DNA of 7,705 nucleotides from Ktedonobacterales bacterium. GTDB lineage: Bacteria; Chloroflexota; Ktedonobacteria; Ktedonobacterales; JADMIN01. Location: positions 1 through 7,705 of the forward strand of contig JADMIN010000102.1 in assembly GCA_015478575.1 (NCBI GenBank), read 5' to 3'. The notes beneath the pieces are model-generated. The model was not told where the DNA came from. It worked only from the letters and a program-made list of their open reading frames with translations, and did not search any database. This document shows, piece after piece, positions 6,020 to 7,705 of the stretch. The position numbers and the translations under genes were made by a program. Each line of letters begins with the position of its first letter. Positions within the stretch are counted from its first letter, which is position 1.

Positions 6020-6025
6020 TCAGCG

Positions 6026-6799
6026 ATGGACCAAATACAGACGCAAGTACCGCTGCCACTGGCTGGCCGTATGGCGCTGGTGACCGGCAGCAGTCGCGGC
6101 ATCGGGCGAGCCACCGCGCTGCGTCTCGCCGCGATGGGCGCTGCCGTGGCCGTGAATTACCGCAGTGACGAGCGGGGCGCCGCCGAGACGCGCGCCCTGA
6201 TTGAGGCGCAGGGGGGGCGAGCGCTCACCTTCCAGGGCGACGTCTGCCGCGAGGACGATGTCGCTCGTCTCTTCCAGACGGCGGAGGCGAGCCTCGGCCC
6301 TCTTACCATTCTGGTCAACAATGCCGGCACGACCAACGACCGACTCCTGCTGCGCATGACGCTTGATGATTTCGTGGGTCTATTGCAAGCCAACCTTGTC
6401 TCGGCGTTCCTCTGCACGCGCGCTTCTCTGCGCTCGATGATGAAGGCGCGCTGGGGGCGTATCGTGAACGTTGCCTCGATCTCTGGCCTCATGGGCCAAG
6501 TGGGTCAGGCGAACTATGCTGCCTCCAAAGCCGGATTGATCGCTTTCACGAAGAGCACCGCGCGTGAGATGGCTAGCCGGAATATCACCGCGAACACCGT
6601 CGCGCCCGGCTACATTCCTACCGAACTAACCGCGAACGTCTCCAGCGAGTTTAAGGATGAGTATCTGCGCATCACTCCTTTGGGGCGCTATGGCACGCCT
6701 GAGGAGGTGGCCGCCACAATCGCCTTTCTCTGCTCACCCGAAGCTGGCTACATCACTGGCCAGACCATCGCGGTAGATGGTGGCATCAGCATGCACTGA
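6026..6799 (+). CDS. fabG: Short-chain dehydrogenase, FabG-type 3-oxoacyl-ACP reductase
   Basis: This 257-residue cytoplasmic protein is a classical NADP(H)-type short-chain dehydrogenase/reductase. It contains the cofactor loop TGSSRGIG (20-27), NNAG (98-101), the structural Asn N123, and the catalytic Ser-Tyr-Lys set S151, Y164 and K168 (YAASK), with the same spacing as in E. coli FabG. VAPGYIPT (192-199) and a closing GQTIAVDGGISM follow. NDRLLLRMTLDDF after NNAG resembles FabG, which reduces 3-oxoacyl-ACP to 3-hydroxyacyl-ACP in the fatty-acid elongation cycle. The cofactor strand ends VAVNYRSDE, where Arg46 suits NADPH. No acpP, fabD or fabF gene is adjacent, so it is an isolated copy. 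An acetoacetyl-CoA reductase (PhaB-like) or another ketoreductase of the family is possible. Confidence 0.85.
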   Translation: MDQIQTQVPLPLAGRMALVTGSSRGIGRATALRLAAMGAAVAVNYRSDERGAAETRALIEAQGGRALTFQGDVCREDDVARLFQTAEASLGPLTILVNNAGTTNDRLLLRMTLDDFVGLLQANLVSAFLCTRASLRSMMKARWGRIVNVASISGLMGQVGQANYAASKAGLIAFTKSTAREMASRNITANTVAPGYIPTELTANVSSEFKDEYLRITPLGRYGTPEEVAATIAFLCSPEAGYITGQTIAVDGGISMH

Positions 6800-6838
6800 G
6801 CGAGCCTACTTCCAGCCGCATCGCGTAATGTATGAACC

Positions 6839-6879
6839 GGGGAGTCGCGTGCGGCACAATGCTGATCATGCGACTCCCT
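6839..6879 (+). terminator. Stem-loop terminator candidate after fabG
   Basis: GGGAGTCGC (6840-6848) pairs perfectly with GCGACTCCC (6870-6878). With G-T pairs at 6839/6879 and 6849/6869 and two further pairs inside, the stem reaches 13 pairs with a 15-base loop. It is followed by a pyrimidine-rich tract (TCTCTCACCTTTCTTC, 6881-6896) rather than a clean T-run. Location 40 bases past the fabG stop supports a role in ending that transcript. Confidence 0.5.
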
Positions 6880-6988
6880 GTCTCTCACCTTTCTTCACCG
6901 TTGGAGGAGCGCGAGGCCAGGGCATGACATCATCACCTGCCCGTCGGAGGCATCAGACGCATACTCCAACTACACCTATCCAGACTAC

Positions 6989-7017
6989 TTGCGACCGCTG
7001 CCTTCGGCGTGTACAAT
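6989..7017 (+). promoter_or_regulatory. Promoter of the mutase subunit gene (TTGCGA-N17-TACAAT)
   Basis: TTGCGA (6989-6994, four of six to TTGACA) and TACAAT (7012-7017, five of six to TATAAT) have the ideal 17-base spacing. Transcription would start near 7024, about 115 bases before the coding start. Confidence 0.6.
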
Positions 7018-7032
7018 CGCTCTGAAAGAGCG
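7018..7032. promoter_or_regulatory. Palindrome at the predicted start of the mutase transcript
   Basis: CGCTCT (7018-7023) and AGAGCG (7027-7032) form a perfect inverted repeat around GAA, directly after the -10 hexamer and centred near +1. The placement fits an operator. In RNA it could also form a small 5' hairpin if transcription starts at its left edge. Confidence 0.45.
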
Positions 7033-7138
7033 TCCTCACTGCGCAGGGAACGTGGTGGCACGTGGATCGTCAGCAAGGGGCGCAGGTAACGAAAGGGGAA
7101 CGGAGCGCGGCGCAAGCCGGAGACTCTGAAAAAACCAT

Positions 7139-7666
7139 ATGGCGGAACAGCGGAAGATTCGCGTGCTGGTGGCCAAGCCAGGGCTGGACGGACACGACCG
7201 AGGCGCGAAGGTGATCGCGCGGGCACTGCGCGATGCGGGCATGGAGGTGATCTACACGGGCATCCGCCAGACGCCGCAGATGATCGTCGAGGCAGCCATC
7301 CAGGAAGACGTAGACGCTATCCTCATGAGCATCCTCTCTGGCGCACACATGGCCATCTTTCCCAAAGTCATGGAACTGCTCAAGCAGGGGGGAATGGATG
7401 ATGTGCTCGTCATGGCTGGCGGCATCCTGCCTGACGAAGATATCCCCACTATCCAGGCAATGGGCATCCGGGGCAACTTCGGCCCTGGCACGCCGCTCGC
7501 CACCGTCATTCAGTTCGTGCGTGAGAACGTTGACCCGCACCGCCTCGAACAGGCGCTCTCTCCACTTGGCGGAGCCAACGCACCCACTGAGACGGCACCC
7601 ACTGAGATGGCACCCACTGAGACGGCACCCAGCCAGGGAGCACCTTCTGGGGAGGCAACGCGCTAG
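7139..7666 (+). CDS. Methylmalonyl-CoA mutase, cobalamin-binding subunit
   Basis: This 175-residue protein is the stand-alone B12-binding half of a split methylmalonyl-CoA mutase. The holoenzyme converts (R)-methylmalonyl-CoA to succinyl-CoA and back with adenosylcobalamin. The cobalt-ligand motif DxHxxG is present in KPGLDGHDRG (D17, H19, G22). SILSGAH (64-70), AGGILPDED (93-101) and FGPGT (114-118) are the usual cobalamin-tail contacts. Residues 1-132 cover the whole Rossmann-like domain. Residues about 145-175 are a low-complexity tail with three APTET/APTEM repeats. The ATG is kept because the family starts here, but the ribosome site is poor: GGAG (7119-7122) is 16 bases away and an A-rich run precedes the start. 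The next gene begins one base after the stop. The large catalytic subunit gene is not in the window. A relative such as isobutyryl-CoA or ethylmalonyl-CoA mutase small subunit is possible. Confidence 0.92.
   Translation: MAEQRKIRVLVAKPGLDGHDRGAKVIARALRDAGMEVIYTGIRQTPQMIVEAAIQEDVDAILMSILSGAHMAIFPKVMELLKQGGMDDVLVMAGGILPDEDIPTIQAMGIRGNFGPGTPLATVIQFVRENVDPHRLEQALSPLGGANAPTETAPTEMAPTETAPSQGAPSGEATR
7580..7630 (+). repeat. 15-bp tandem repeat in the mutase subunit tail
   Basis: Three in-frame copies of GCACCCACTGAGACG (7580-7594, 7595-7609 with one C to T change, 7610-7624) are followed by a 6-base partial copy (7625-7630). They encode APTET, APTEM, APTET and AP. Confidence 0.95.
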
Positions 7667-7667
7667 C

Positions 7668-7705
7668 ATGGCCACACCAGACATCGCCGAGCGGCTTCTC
7701 GCTGG
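7668..7705 (+). CDS. meaB: Probable MeaB/ArgK-family GTPase, first codons only
   Basis: Only 12 codons are visible (MATPDIAERLLA plus a following GG), cut by the window end. DIAERLLAG resembles the N-terminal helix of MeaB/ArgK G3E GTPases, which load and protect adenosylcobalamin on methylmalonyl-CoA mutase. The position, one base after the cobalamin-binding subunit stop, strongly favours this. A GGGGAGG (7649-7655) lies 12 bases upstream, somewhat far. The visible sequence alone is too short for a firm call. Confidence 0.5.
   Translation, partial: MATPDIAERLLA

Larger units (their letters stand above)
6800..7138. other. Intergenic region between fabG and the mutase subunit gene
   Basis: This 339-base stretch contains a stem-loop about 40 bases after fabG (6839-6879), a sigma-70-like promoter (6989-7017), a palindrome at the predicted start (7018-7032) and a leader of about 115 bases. 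The leader has short hairpins, including ACGTG/CACGT (7050-7063) and CGGC-GCAA-GCCG (7108-7119, a GNRA-type loop). I do not recognise a known riboswitch class, including the cobalamin class. No supported gene is present. Confidence 0.5.

Noticed and set aside
5921..6025. 35-residue N-terminal extension of the FabG-type protein
   Set aside because: It would begin upstream of and within the -10 element, and AGGAG sits correctly before the ATG at 6026.
6924..7025. Possible 33-codon peptide gene ending CDRCLRRVQSL
   Set aside because: The frame crosses the mutase promoter and has composition typical of non-coding DNA; GGAGGAG is 14 bases from the ATG, too far to support it.
7070..7684. 204-codon minus-strand frame with a repeated LSGCR/LSGCH pattern
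   Set aside because: It is the shadow of the mutase gene; the apparent repeat is only the opposite strand of the 15-base tandem units.

Overview
This is a chromosomal, housekeeping-type window from a GC-rich bacterium. It has canonical sigma-70-like promoters, Shine-Dalgarno sites before most genes, and no introns or archaeal features. I recognise no transposase, integrase, CRISPR array, rRNA or tRNA. A ComB-type phosphatase, a stand-alone cobalamin-binding mutase subunit and a single-pass protein with an Ada-like tail fit, from general recall only, a member of Chloroflexota or a nearby lineage. I hold that assignment loosely.

Layout. The C-terminal two thirds of DnaJ (1-834, +) enters from the left and meets a ComB-family phosphatase (840-1601, -) tail to tail with a 5-base gap. 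A 316-base intergenic stretch follows, holding the probable comB promoter. Next come a single-domain response regulator (1918-2385, +) and a single-pass membrane protein with an Ada-like C-terminal tail (2479-3264, -), which converge on a GC-rich stem-loop. A 338-base stretch (3265-3602) separates that protein from a divergently read class V PLP enzyme (3603-4895, +). It contains a perfect GTTATACC/GGTATAAC inverted repeat. To the right, all on +, are galU (5021-5899), a FabG-type reductase (6026-6799), a 339-base gap with a stem-loop and a promoter, a cobalamin-binding methylmalonyl-CoA mutase subunit (7139-7666) and the first codons of a probable meaB (from 7668).

Genes working together. 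The only clear functional pair is the mutase subunit and the probable MeaB chaperone GTPase. They are one base apart and would act on the adenosylcobalamin-dependent interconversion of methylmalonyl-CoA and succinyl-CoA. The catalytic large subunit is not in view. The other genes look like single-gene units: protein folding (DnaJ), UDP-glucose supply (GalU), fatty-acid or related ketoreduction (FabG), and an orphan regulator.

The strongest non-coding signals are in the right half. galU and the mutase gene each have a recognisable -35/-10 pair with a 17-base spacer and a perfect palindrome over the predicted transcription start. fabG has a good -10 and a weaker palindrome in a similar place. 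I found no convincing unknown multi-gene system. The best candidates for something undescribed are the membrane protein whose Ada-like tail has lost its cysteines, and the operator-like palindromes.
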